A DNA stretch of 64,000 bases. It comes from Theocolax elegans (lineage: Eukaryota; Arthropoda; Insecta; Hymenoptera; Cerocephalidae). Where the stretch lies: positions 32,609,058 through 32,673,057 of the forward strand of contig CM047426.1 of assembly GCA_026168455.1 (NCBI GenBank), given 5' to 3'. Position numbers and translations under genes: made by a program. Position 1 is the stretch's first letter; the number at the start of each line of letters is the position of its first letter. Shown piece by piece: positions 51,142-63,545 of the stretch. A model generated the notes under the pieces. The model ran no database searches, had not been told where the DNA came from, and was given only the letters and a program-made list of their open reading frames with translations.

Positions 51142-52945
51142 TCACAATATAGGACTACTACTGACTTCCATAATATCATAAGATTTTTCCCATTTAGACG
51201 CAAGTGCCTTAATTCTTCTAGATCGTTTCGAATTACGATCTGGATAATTTGTCGATGTTCTTCTGATCTTAGGCCTATCTATTCGATGTCTTATTTTTCC
51301 AATCGTACGATCTCTCTTTCTCGTATATCTCCCCTGATTTTTCGAATCGTTGTCATGATTGAAATTGCGACACGCATCCGTCTTCCTTGTAAATTCTACC
51401 AATGACAAGTCCACAGTGCATTCCTTTTTCCTTCTATTAGCGTCAAATCCACCCGCTAGTCGTGTCATTGACTTTTTCACGTAGCAGCACGTGCAACGCT
51501 CATCTAAAATAGAGCCTGCGTTACTACACAATAAATATTCTAATTCACAACAGTCGCACGTATATTTTGAGATCTTTTGAGATTTACATAATTTGTTTAG
51601 CTTTTTTCCCTTTTCTACTATTTTTTTAATTATTCGGCGTAAATTTTTTTTACAATTCTCAAATGTATGATTAGTGAAATTGTGAGATAAAAATTGCAGA
51701 AACTTGCACGTTTTTGAACATTTGCAATGACAATCGATGTATCTTGCCTTAGGACTATAACAATTTTGATCGTGTAACGAATTTTCGTTGCAAATCGATG
51801 GATCGATAAATTCAAGTGTCAAACTACAACATGATGATTTCGAAAGACTCATGTCGATAGATTGACTTTTGTGAAAAATTTTTTCTGAATTAAAACTTTC
51901 TTCTATTTTTTTGAATACTTGTTCTTTTAGTGAAGCTGTTACTTCAGTGAGAATATTCTTATATAGACATGTCGTGTCATCGCAAACTTTTTTACAATTT
52001 AAAGAGATCAACGATTCTATAGAAGCATTATCGCCCATATTTTTATTAGTTTTTATCGTTTTAGTTTCAGCATGTATTTTATTACAAGACTTTGGATTAA
52101 TTAAATATTTAAGTACAGATTGGTTTTCATTATTATCTTCGTGCTGTCTTAATTTTTCGTTATCTTTTTTCTTTGATGCTTGTAACATGTCGTTATTACA
52201 TGTTAAATTTTCCGAAGATATGTTACTTTTATTTCTAATTACTTTGTTGATAAGAGGTTCATGTATACATTCTATTTTTACATTACTTTGCGATTTCGAT
52301 GAATTAATTGTTACATCTGTGTTTGTAGCTTTATTGCACTTATTTTCTTCAGTTACTTTTACATTTTTTATACCCACTTTCGATTCATCTTTTTCATTTT
52401 TGTTACAAGCACATGCTTCAATTTTTTGCAAATATATTTGGGTACAATTATCCTTGTATCGTGTTATACCTGTATTTGTTGAAACGTCGGCAAGTAATTT
52501 ACCTTCTGCTTCTTTAAAATTTTCGGTATTAGTACCAATACTGTTGTGTTCGGTATTATTTTTGCAATAACAAAGAGATATTTCGTTTACATAAACTATT
52601 TGTTCACCAGAATCCTCCATATGTTCTGTGTTTGTCTCGATATTTTTTAAAATGATATTATTATTGTTGGCTATTTCTTCAGTCATTACTCCAATATCCC
52701 GAAATTCTTTTTCTAAACAATTATAACTACTTGATTCTTTTACACTGCAAGAATAATTTAATTTTTCAAAATTACGCCGTATGTTCATATTATTTTCTCG
52801 CTGCCAAATACAATTACAACTATTTTTATTGATTTCTTTGATGTCTGTACCACAATAGGAACAATTATCGACTAAATTTTTATAATCGAAACTAAAAGCT
52901 TCGTTGTTCGAAGGAAATATTGTTTGATCAGCTGCACCTATCAGT
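51142..52945 (-). CDS. Cys-rich protein exon 5 (TNT array, Cys clusters, stop)
   Basis: Acceptor TTTTTTAG, then 601 codons open to a TAG stop at 51144-51142. Contains the TNT motif array, the C-terminal Cys clusters and the basic tail. Confidence 0.85.
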
Positions 52946-55029
52946 CTAAAAAATGCGAATAAAAATTATTTAAAGCTAAACAATCAGAAATCACTACTAA
53001 ATTATATTTTACCTAGTCGAACGTTCAGTTTCATATTTTTTTGAATTAGCTGTTACATAACTTCCATCGTAGGTTTCTTTACTGTAATTACTGATTCCTG
53101 AAGAATCATCATCGGTATTATATTCGTAAACATTTGAACAACTGCATTGCATTCTATACATCGAGCTATTTATACATTGATTGTTAAGCATTTCTCTGTC
53201 AGCAAACATACGAGGTTTCGATTTTAATCGCCTGAGTTTGTAGCGTACGTAGTTTCTTCGAGGTGTGCAACATAAACATGAATTGTTCAGGGTATCGTCG
53301 ATCATTCGGTTAGTCGTATTGTTTAGACAACTACAAAAATTCTGTACTTGTTCATCCAAATTATCTGTAAATATATTTTTATTTGTATTTTCTTTTAAAC
53401 TGATAAGTATATATTATTATCTTTTATTACGTATATCTATAACATATATATTTACGACATCACAGTAGTGTTGCGAAATAATATGAATTCTTTTAATTGA
53501 AATAAAGAAGCTTATCAATTACAAGCATCCAACAACAAAACTGTCTAGACACTGCTGAATTCAACGCAACACCCTTAAAAACTTTTTCTCTTATATAGAT
53601 TTGAACTTGGAAGACAGTCAAAAGTAATTAGTTTTCCGTATACCTTTGGTGGTGCGGTCGACATCGTTCGGGGAAACTTCGGTGACGGAAACTCGGAGTT
53701 TATCACCCCTGCACGTCGAACAACCCGATTTTATTTCCTCACTTGTAGATTCAAGACATCCGGAACAACTACTGTCGAAGCTACTATTTGTGTGACCAGT
53801 GAAGTCGCTACTAGGTTTCGTACATAGTTGCTTCGATTTTGGGCAGATTTTTAAAAACCTTTAAAAATAAACCTAATTTTTATTATCTGGATAAAAAAAT
53901 GTGATAAATAAATACTTATTTTATAACTGAATAAATATCAAAATAACTAAAATTTAAAAAATGTTTAATATCTAATAGTTACACTATTATTCATTTGTAC
54001 GCTTATTTGGTTAGTTATAAAATCAGAATTAATCGTACTCTACAAGAAATATTACATTTTCATTCGATAATTCGACATAAATTTATATACTCTGTATAAT
54101 AGCGTTTACCTACGTCTTTTGTAATTGTACAATCCAATAACTGAAACTTGATAATCGATCGTAAGCTGCGCACAAATCGACATCGAACCTTGGTATCTCG
54201 AATCCCATACGATTGATCTCGCGACCAATGCGTTCGAACCGACAGCTCAATAAAAGTGAATCTATGAAACTGCGACAAAATACATCACTGTTCACCCATC
54301 TTCTGAATGAGTCTGTCGCCTCGAGCCACGAATCCAAATTTCCGAAAGGTGGTTTGCATTCTTGATTATCCGAGCATCCACCGTATATAAAATACTTCAC
54401 TAAAGTACAAATGCGTTGATCGATCGATGGTAGAAAAATTCTTAATAGATCAATATATGGTTCATAACGCTCCAAATTCAAACCTTCCGTTTTTTCTAGG
54501 ATGTAGTTAAAAAATTTTGTCTGAAACAATTATTTGTATATGAAGAAAACTTTGATAATTAACTTGAAACTTATTTTATGTTCACATAATATTGCATCTA
54601 TTGCTTAAAATATTTAACTATTACAACAAAGTTAATATAAAATTTATCTTCTCATTAAACTGTAAACATTGTTCTATACATAAGATTCAAATATAATACA
54701 TTATAATAAATGCTTATGAGGCAAACAAATCACTTAATGACAGGAGAATTCATGCTTGTATATTTCATAATTACATAACAATTATTTCTGGTATGCGTAG
54801 TATTTAGAGAGCTAATACTTGTCGGTTCCTATCTTACCATATCTAAAGTTTAACTTCAAAAATTTACTTTACAGAACATAAGATGAAATAAAAATATACT
54901 AAACAATATTACCTAAAGTATTATAAAATTAAGGTTATATATGGATTATAATAATTGTATATTTACCGATAGATTTTTACTTGAATTGCTTATACTTTCT
55001 GCACGTACAGTATTACAATTTTTTTCCAT
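51142..55029 (-). CDS. Uncharacterised Cys-rich protein with TNT-motif array, 5 exons
   Basis: I do not recognise this protein. Minus-strand CDS: 54967-55029, 54114-54520, 53644-53858, 53013-53364, 51142-52945. All phases agree: 2841 nt, 946 residues. Residues 22-156 look like a folded helical domain (hydrophobic, with W, C and F spaced regularly). The middle is low-complexity and Cys-rich (CSYCGTD, CLCC, CSCSN). Residues ~430-560 carry five related motifs: GVMTEE, IETNTE, IGTNTE, VSTNTG and KATNTD. Near the C-terminus, Cys clusters such as CHCKCSKTC, CDCCELEYLLC and CTCC could bind metal, followed by a very basic tail. No signal peptide or membrane segment. The TNT motifs resemble the K-x-T-Q-T ligands of dynein light chain LC8, hinting at a cytoskeletal scaffold; this is inference. 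Confidence 0.82.
53013..53364 (-). CDS. Cys-rich protein exon 4
   Basis: 352 bases between TTTACAG and GTAAAA. It contains CSCLNN, CLCC and CSCSN and a basic RRNYVRYKLRRLKSK patch. Confidence 0.78.
53644..53858 (-). CDS. Cys-rich protein exon 3
   Basis: 215 bases between TTTAAAG and GTATAC. Ser/Cys-rich (CSGCLEST, CSTCRG). The other frame at this acceptor meets an early stop, which fixes the phase. Confidence 0.75.
54114..54520 (-). CDS. Cys-rich protein exon 2 (folded N-terminal domain)
   Basis: TTTCAG acceptor and GTAGGT donor. 407 bases beginning TKFFNYILEKTEGLNLERYE and ending VQLQK plus AC. This is the least low-complexity part of the protein and the best query for a homology search. 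Confidence 0.8.
54967..55029 (-). CDS. Cys-rich protein exon 1 (start)
   Basis: The ATG at 55029 opens MEKNCNTVRAESIS and runs 21 codons to a CG|GTAAAT donor in phase 0. No better in-frame ATG is available upstream of exon 2. Confidence 0.65.
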
Positions 55030-55440
55030 AACTTAAATTTGTTTTTATTCCATATTTTTTAAATTTGACAAAGTGTATACTGAAATTTAGATGAATGTGT
55101 AAAGGTTATAAATTGTCTTTTGTATTGAATAAACATTTAATTCGATTTTACAAGTACGTGAACATGTCGATAGTAAAAACCACGTAAACTATCAACATTT
55201 TGTAAATACAATACGAGTAAAATGTATTTATTTATTATATCATGATGTTTTATTCATAAAATAGGTAGAATAAAATTAATTATACGTAACCTACACATGG
55301 TATAAATAGAATTAATAAGTCTCTAAACTAATTAGGAAACGAATAAATTTATATTATTTGCATGATATTCAGTAATTCAAGCAGATATTTCATCGCAAAT
55401 GTTGAAACGTAATTAAAGGAATTTTTCGCTGGTTTATCAG
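55030..55440. promoter_or_regulatory. Shared head-to-head promoter region
   Basis: The minus-strand Cys-rich gene starts at 55029 and a plus-strand small gene has its first internal exon at 55441, so both are probably transcribed from this interval. A plus-strand donor ACAA|GTACGT at 55153 may end a non-coding first exon of the small gene. No TATA box is evident. Confidence 0.4.
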
Positions 55441-56439
55441 TGGACGCCCAGCCTGTTGTCGAAAAAGCCATTGGCAAACTGAGTTTCGACCCACGCGACG
55501 TTCACCCTCGTAATAACGTCAGCGAAATTCTCCAGCCATATTTGCAATTTGCTAATGTACTGTAAGTCAAAAGAACAAGTTTTACTTCTATACATAATTA
55601 CAATAATAATACACGATAATGCGTAGTTTTATAACAACTTTACTACGTGATAAATTATACATTAAATTATAAGGATTGGAAATCATGAAAAAATATTGAT
55701 ATATATATATATTTAAAACGTTCGACTCTTAAATAGTAAATAATAATTTTAAATAGATTTCGTCTTTATATTAAGTATAAAGAAATCGATTATACTCCTG
55801 GTACGCAGTTTAATCTTAGAAATAGAAAGTACAAAATTCTAGTGAATAGCCCCTCGATGAAACGCTTTTTAATCCATTGATCCATTTTCATAGCACTTAA
55901 TAAAATAAACCCAACTTCAAAATATTTAAATTACGTTATTTCCAGCTTCCAATGAGCTTTAATCTTTCTACAGATAGAGATAGTTCTTTAAAGTATTTGA
56001 TGTGTACTTTACATTCCTGTATTATATTTTTATCTTAATAATGTAGCACTTCGATTCGTCAGAAGACGGTAAGTACTTAATTTATATTTAGACACTATAA
56101 AATAAATTAAAATACAATAGAGTTTAATGGAGCTATTCCGTATTAAATAAAATATTATTTCTACTTACGTAGTAACTCACTTTAGAGTGTTCAAAAATTT
56201 AGTTTGTCATATTATTTATGAACTGTTAGATTATCAAAATTTTACTTACACAAACTAGGTTTTACTCTAATGACAATTAAAGAGTGTATAAACATTAATC
56301 GTATTAGTATAACCTCATTTGCTTAAAATTTATATGTAACTGAATTCTTTAACAGTTCGAGAGAACTACTCTGGAAAAAGAGATATTGCATGAAGATACT
56401 TTAACAATTATTTATAATGAGATCATAAGAGAAAAGTAA
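55441..56439 (+). CDS. Small unidentified protein (~75 residues), 3 exons incl. 22-nt microexon
   Basis: Plus-strand exons 55441-55561, 56047-56068 and 56356-56439 join in one frame: exon 1 leaves CT, the microexon gives C plus seven codons, and the last exon runs to TAA. The splice sites are consensus (TTTATCAG, GTAAGT, TAATGTAG, GTAAGT, TTTAACAG). The translation starts after two bases with DAQPVVEKAIGKLSF and ends NEIIREK; the last 45 residues look alpha-helical. No ATG lies in frame in exon 1. If the upstream donor ACAA|GTACGT at 55153 is used, A+TG makes a start codon across the splice, giving MDAQPVV and 75 residues. An alternative acceptor at 55418 also keeps the frame. The antisense strand of exon 1 is open too, but its flanking exons are missing. 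I do not recognise the family. Confidence 0.6.
56047..56068 (+). CDS. 22-nt microexon
   Basis: Bounded by a pyrimidine-rich TAATGTAG acceptor and an ACG|GTAAGTA donor. It adds TSIRQKT and is needed to keep the frame between its neighbours: without it the last exon would be read out of frame. Confidence 0.6.
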
Positions 56440-59400
56440 ATTATAACATTTTACATTATCATTTTGCAATAGTAATTCCTTAATTACTATTGTGAGTACA
56501 TTAATTATTTATTATAAACCTTTGCACTAGTGAAAATGTATGTACGTACTAGATGATTAACACCCGCCAATGTATCGACCTTTGAACTGATTTTGAATCA
56601 AACATGACGTGCATGTGCCGACAAAACAGCAATCTATGACTGATAATCGACGTCCCATTAAGCGAAAAACAGAAGAGCATGCCAGTATAGCGTCCCATTG
56701 AGATAAGGGAGCGGGAAGCTGAGCAAGGGACGAGGGGCAGGGATCAATACTCGTGACGGCTCGGCGCGCATAACAACCCCTACGTTACGCTCGCGCGTAC
56801 TATTACTGATTTTTCAAGCGATCATTAGAGCACTTTCATCCGTTTAAAACAGCTATAATGATACACAGTGTTGAGAGAAACGATTTAAATTTATGATATT
56901 TAAAATTATTAATTTTAAAGTATACTAGCATATGGTTATTAAGCGTATGATATCATCTTTATTCACCGATTTAAGCAATTGTCAATAGTTTCATAAGCAC
57001 ATAAATGATTTTTTTGACACAAATGAATTTTTTTTCTTAAAAAATTAATAATTTTATAAATATATATTTAATATTATATGATTACTTTACAAAGAATTCT
57101 ACTTTGAGTACACAAGTTTTTTTTTACAAAAATAAGTAATGCACAAATGTTTTGTATTTTCATTTGTTAATGTTTAAAAAATAAACGAAAACGATTTCAA
57201 GTTATATTTTCAGTTATCTTAGATTTAGGTATTTTTAGTAATTTGCTATGCAATAATATTAAATTAATTTTATAATTATTAATAATTCAATATTATATTT
57301 TCTTGAACGTTATTAAATGAGAATTGTGGCAATAAAATCTACAACTATATATTTTTAAATTTTATGAAAAGGTATCATATAATTCTCGTTGCTTTTTCTT
57401 CTATTTCTCGTCCTTATCCCTTACTTTAGATACATAACAGATGTAGGTATTGGATATATACGTATTAGAGTATGAAACAATTTCTTCGATATCAGATAAG
57501 ATGCTTATTATAAAGACTCTGAAATGCTATTAAAATGCTGATGTAAATATAATAAAAAAAAAGGGGCAAGGAATTATTTGGTTAAGCATAATTAATTCAA
57601 CAAATAAAACAAAGATTTTTCCCAATATAATAAAATTTATTTACATGATCAATTCCAAGAAATTCATTAATTTTATTAACACAAAAATATATGTTTATAT
57701 AAAGATATAAAGATAATAACTATAAGTAAATAATGTTCCTATAATATGCTGAACAATATATGAAAATGTTACTATTATAATGAGTCAACGTTTTATATAA
57801 ATTTATGATGCAAAACGGAAATGAATGTTACACTCTTCGTTTCCGCTAATGATCGTAATTTTGTGGAAAAAAACATAGAGAAAACAAATTTAGTTAAAGA
57901 AGCATTGGTAGTAACACTTAAACTAAATTTGCTTTAAAAGAAAGGTGGAAATTCAAGATACAATTTTAAAAATTCCCATAACGTCTAACTTAAAAGTTTT
58001 CTGGCTACGACCGAACGGACTCGATAAAAAATGAACCAAGGGGAGTCTGACGGCCAAGTACTTGGAGAAAATCTCGTATGCTCGTCATGTCTCCGCGTTA
58101 TATACGAGGAGAGCAAAATCGAACGTGCTTGTCGTCAATTATAACTTCTTAAAGTCTTTCGGTTTTTACTTTACGAGAATATTTTTTTGCATTTACCGTA
58201 CATTATTATTATTGTTAAATAATAGATTGGATTATATTAATTATTTTTATATTACTAAAAGATTACAAAATTTACAATCCACTCGTTTTGTGATTTATCC
58301 TTAATGTCAATATTTTGTATTTACAGTATTACGGTCTGCCCGTAAATTGATCACGTCTACTTGCTCGTAACTGCGAGAGCATGCATTTTTCTTTAGAATA
58401 CTATCAACGATAAAGTGATTTTAAATAACCGATAATTTAAAATCCTAATAGTAATATATAAACAATAATTAATTAATAATGTAATTAAAATTTACTAGTA
58501 ATATACGAAAAATGGAGAAAAAATAAGAAAATAAAAAATGTGTACTTGTTGCAGTTAAGGGGTTGACACGCACGTGCAACACGTGCACAACGTGGATGTC
58601 TGGCTCATGGTAGCACGATGATCCTGTAAAGCTGGGCGTGTCCTTGGCCGAATTCTATCTAATGGGGTGCGACTTGTGTACGGACACAACCAACCTTGTA
58701 CGGTCAAGAATCTCGAATATAACAAAGTATAAGTAACTTCTTATACGAATTTTATTCGAATTAACACTTAAAAGTCACTAATTAAATAGGGCTGGTAGAA
58801 AATTATTTTTATCGTGGCTTCGATTATTTTAACATGGAGAACTACATAGATCTATATAAAACTAGACAAATTTCTACTAGGGGTTAAAATACTTTTATAA
58901 ATATATTTTTAAGTATGGTCGTATAACTATCTCATTTAACTACATTGTATACTTTTTGTAACGATAAATAAATAAGCAACATTTACACTTTTAAGAATAT
59001 ACTCAGATGTTATTTACTTCATACTCTCTTGTTCGAAAGAGTAATTAGATCTTAATCCAGCCACTGTCAATGTTTACTATACAAGGGAAGTGACGCGCCA
59101 TAGTGTCTAGATTGCCGTGCCGCACGTAATCCAGGCATACATATACGTAACTTAAGAATCTTGAGTAACCGCAAGATTAAGCAAAACTTTGATTTTATTT
59201 ATATTTTCTAAGATATTTTACATTCAATTGCATATTCTATATAACCTGAATATGTATTTATTATATTTTATTTTACACAGACATATATTCTTATCCGAAA
59301 AAATTATAAATAACCGCCCATTATGAATCAAAGTTAAAAAGTTTAAAAAAAAATCTGTGAGGCTAAAGTTTTCAAAAATTGTATACAACAATTTGTTTTT

Positions 59401-62400
59401 CCATTATCTCAGGCCAAATGTAATATTATTATGAAAATGATCAGTGAGAGAAAATGAGGGGAGTACGAAGAGCTAAATGTTTTAATTGAAAATTACCACA
59501 AACTCTATTTATCCCTCTTTACTTTCCTTCTCATTTGTTCAATACTATTTGCAGGAGTGAATTCTAGTTTACCAATTTAAGTCTTCATCTCAAAACTCGA
59601 CAATATGATTTTTGGAATCGTCTTCTAAATACCATAAGCAATACGACTTGTAAAATACTTATAATGCTATTTGCATATACATAATACAAAATTGAACGTT
59701 AATTTATTTTGTGGCATATGTATATAGTTCAAATAGAAAATTTTCACCATGACAGTAAGTGTGTCAAAATTACTGTTCGGTGCCAAATGCTTCTTGCGTC
59801 ACATCAGCTTCAGGCTTCATTTGTTTATTTACACAATTTATTGTTTATTAGAAAAACAAATTTATTTCATATTGTATCAACCTAACATTGCTCTTAAATG
59901 CTTTCTTATTTTCATAAAATTCTTGTAACATAAACTGACAAGAACCAAATGAATCTTTCATTATATATTTCAATATTTCTATATCAAATACCAATAATTA
60001 CTCAAATCAATATTGCTCAGTCTTCGTAACTTTCGCATAATATGTAACGTGAAATTACATTACTGTTAATCAATCTTTTTTCAGAGAAACATATTATTGG
60101 TCATAGATATATTAAATCTACTATCATATATGAACAGCATTAAGTATTATTTGTACCACCATGTTTTCCAGTAACTCATAGAAGCACTTGGCTAATCAGC
60201 AACAGTTACCCATTAAGTACGTCATTGCATTCTCATTCTCTCGAAGTATTAAACCAAGCCATTAACACAACTTCCTGAAAATCACATTTGTTCAAGCAAC
60301 TCTTACCTACGGTATGTACACACACCACATTTTTTTAGTTGGTAGAATCTAAGTTGAAATAATCAATTTAATGTTAATTTTTTACTTTTCAGGATAACGG
60401 TTGTAAACCAAATACAAGTTAATTTATTTTAATTGGTGTAAAGTCTTGTTCCCCTTAGATTTTTCAATAACTTAGACCCTAAAGCTCATGGAACAAAACC
60501 TCGAATCATATTCTACAGTTTCAAACAAATTGGTTTTCCATATTCTCTCCTTCTAACTCATATACCTACAAATGTGAGACACTAACACTCAACATAAATT
60601 TGAATCAATTATTTTAAAGGAAGCTGAAATAAAGTAATTGAAATCAGTAATTGTAAAATTTAAAAAATTAATATTATTATAGGGCTATAATTTTAACTTA
60701 AATTCGATCTACAAACGAAATGGCTCAAAAATTACGTACTATTTACATTCGTAATAATTATATATTTACAATAATTGTTAATCAAACGTTTACATTGACT
60801 TTCTATCGTAATTTTTTGTCATTGCTTCGATCAATCATAATTTTTGAATCCTTTGAAAATCTTAATAAACCAAAAAAATATTAAAGCTCTTGACTCAAGC
60901 TTTTTTTACTTTATACTAGAGATTGAAGATAGGTTAGAACTCAAGTTTTTCCGGTTAAAGTTGGCTTTATTTCCCTCTAGATTATTCCAAAAAGTCGAAT
61001 ATCTTTATCTTTAGTGCCTATGGGACAAAATCCCGATACTCGGGTCTTTTTGTTTTCGCCGCAAAATCACATACGCACATCGCACAGGTACAAACTCATT
61101 CATTTCTCAAAGATCAAGTCTTCTCTTTGTTAGTGATAAGAGACAAACAGACAAAAAGCAATTTCAGAGGTTTCAAAACAAAACATATTTAAGTAGTAAA
61201 TTTATACTTAGTGCTTCTGTCAAATAATAAGAAAAGTAATCATAATGATAATTCCTTTGTAATAATACAATACAGATTGCTCATGATTCCACATTTCGTA
61301 ATTCACTCAATATACTATATATAATAAGTTTGCTAATGGAATACTGAAAGTCAACGTGATCCGTAATTGGTGTAGGTGAAAACATTTTAGTGGTCCAAAT
61401 AGCAAGTTCAGTTTTGCGTACCCATAGGTCCACGTGTAGGTGGACGATCTCTAGTGCTTTGATCATGAAATACCGAATCAACCACTGAAACTTCGGAGTT
61501 TCCTCATTTGGCAAGATTACGATAGGCTACAAATTTCTCGCATTCCCCGTCTTTCGATTAAGTTAGCGTTCAATTTTTCGGAAATAAATATATTTCAATT
61601 ATTTAATTCACTTTGTTTGTCAAAAAATTGCAGCGATTGTTAATATAAACTATTTCATTCAAATTGATAGTAGAAATATTATTTTCTTACAAAAATGTGT
61701 AGAGTAGTTGTACAAATTGTTAAACAATTTGACAAACGTAATATTAGATAAAATATATTGTTTTAAATGAAAGCTTCAGAAATATATATTTTGCATTCAA
61801 GCTTCGCTAATTTCTTCTTCATTTATAGTTAATTGAGATAAGAATATAATAAATAAATTTCTTTATTTAAAGAAAGTAAGCATTTTAAATAAAAATTGAG
61901 ATAAGACGCTATTTTCGAATGGGTTCGCCCATTTATTAGAATGAAAATAACCTTTCCACCTTATTTGTCATTTTACATACTAGTATAAGACTTACGAAAG
62001 TGGTTTTTATTGAGCAAATCAAAACTGTAAGAACAATTATCGAAATGGCATTAAAAATAAATTTGACAAACTTGCTACCAATATCAGAAAATTGTAAATA
62101 TCTTTATCAAGATTGTTTTAAAGGTGAAAACAATGAGGAAGTTACAATTATAATAGAGTGACTAATCCGACTTGATAGAAAAATCAAAGGTTAGAGTTTT
62201 ATAAATATTGGAAACTTAATTAAAATAAATTCGAGGTTATGCTCATTCATTAAATGGAAAATCATAGTGAGACAAAGAGTTTCATTTAAGCAATGTGACC
62301 ACTTTAAATAGATTGATTTTTACTAGGGAATATTGTGTAGATATATATACACATACACAAAACTTTTGTATTAACTTATAATTTATTTTTTTATTACATT

Positions 62401-62890
62401 TTAACCTTAAAATCTCAATTTCATTCTCGCTTCGCTCGTGCGAACAACCTCGAGAAAGGTAGAAAACCATCTCCCACAACAGTGTCATAATATACTATTT
62501 TCATTATATTTAAATTCTCTATTGCAATAGGAAATGATTATTTCAAAGGTCTCACATCAAAGGTTTCCTTATACCTATATATTAAATTACTTTTTGTAAA
62601 TTTCTTCCGGAAAATTTAAGGATTTCAATTTTTATTTTCAAGAAATTCGATGTCATTTCATATGTTATATTAAGTTATAGAAAGCCCTCTATTAAAAATG
62701 ATGCTCTACATGTGAACGGAAAACTGCAATACAAAAATCTAAAAAAATTCATTAATAATTAAAAAGATGAAATTAAAAAAATCGTTAAATTATGACGATA
62801 CTATCAGTCAGTTTCCTATAATAAAAGCTTTTGGTCGTGATATCACATCCCACTGGGGCCAAGTTGAAGGATACGAAAAAAGGACATCAA
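56440..62890. other. Intergenic region with scattered GC-richer islands
   Basis: No gene supported. Islands of non-repetitive, GC-richer sequence are at about 56560-56830, 57990-58110, 58555-58720, 59040-59160 and 61330-61570. They may be enhancers of flanking genes. Confidence 0.5.
58571..58585. promoter_or_regulatory. Tandem CACGTG E-boxes
   Basis: CACGTG at 58571-58576 and 58580-58585, three bases apart, followed by ACGTGG at about 58590, inside a GC-richer island. This resembles paired E-boxes bound by bHLH-PAS dimers such as CLOCK/CYCLE or Myc-type factors. Function is inferred. Confidence 0.35.
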
Positions 62891-63052
62891 ATGACAGAGA
62901 AATATAAGGAGCCAAAGTGGCGGCGCTGGTGTGTAGGTATATCCTACGGGAGATCAATACTCGGGCGGTAGGTTCATGCGCTCTTGATGTTAGCTGGTGA
63001 CGCGATAACGAGAGTGGCGCACACCTTTAGGATCCGTTGTATCGGCCCTCGC
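62890..63052 (+). promoter_or_regulatory. Promoter region and non-coding first exon of secreted-protein gene
   Basis: A GC-richer block that ends in a strong donor (CTCGC|GTAAGTAT) at 63052. The matching acceptor TTGTTGTAG at 63523 opens the ATG exon. An ATATAAGG box at about 62902 could be the TATA element. Start site not determinable. Confidence 0.5.
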
Positions 63053-63545
63053 GTAAGTATACCTCGGCGAACGCCACTTACTTTATTTAGAGTAAGCTAT
63101 TGCACACATAATATATATTTCTTATTTTACTCTTTTTTTGTTATTACTATTGTTATTAAAGTTGCACATGGGAACATTTGTTCATTTATCGAGATTGCCC
63201 AGTGTAACTTACAGTGTTCGAAGATGACAGCTGGTGTTGAATGTTTCAGTAAAGAAAATATATAATGTGTTATCTTTATACTAGATGAAGTTTTAGAAAA
63301 ATAATACAAGAGCTGTATGCAATATTCTCGTTCCTTTGAGTGTATAGTTGTACTTTTATTGGGTTATTTGTATTGATATATAATGATACGTATTTACATT
63401 TCCTTCATTACTTATTGATAATTTAAAAATTCATTTGCACAGTTAATTCCAAAGACTAAATCAACATCAAAACAATATTGTCCTAAATTAATAATTATTT
63501 TCTTTGTGTTGTATTTGTTGTAGTATCTACTATAAAGATACCAAG

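Noticed and set aside
51911..52570. Plus-strand open frame of 219 codons
   Set aside because: Shadow of the long minus-strand exon of the Cys-rich gene; it has no splice or motif support.
61281..61514. Minus-strand open frame of 77 codons in a GC-richer island
   Set aside because: No splice partners or recognised motifs; a small internal GTCCAC/GTGGAC inverted repeat suggests regulatory or old repeat DNA.
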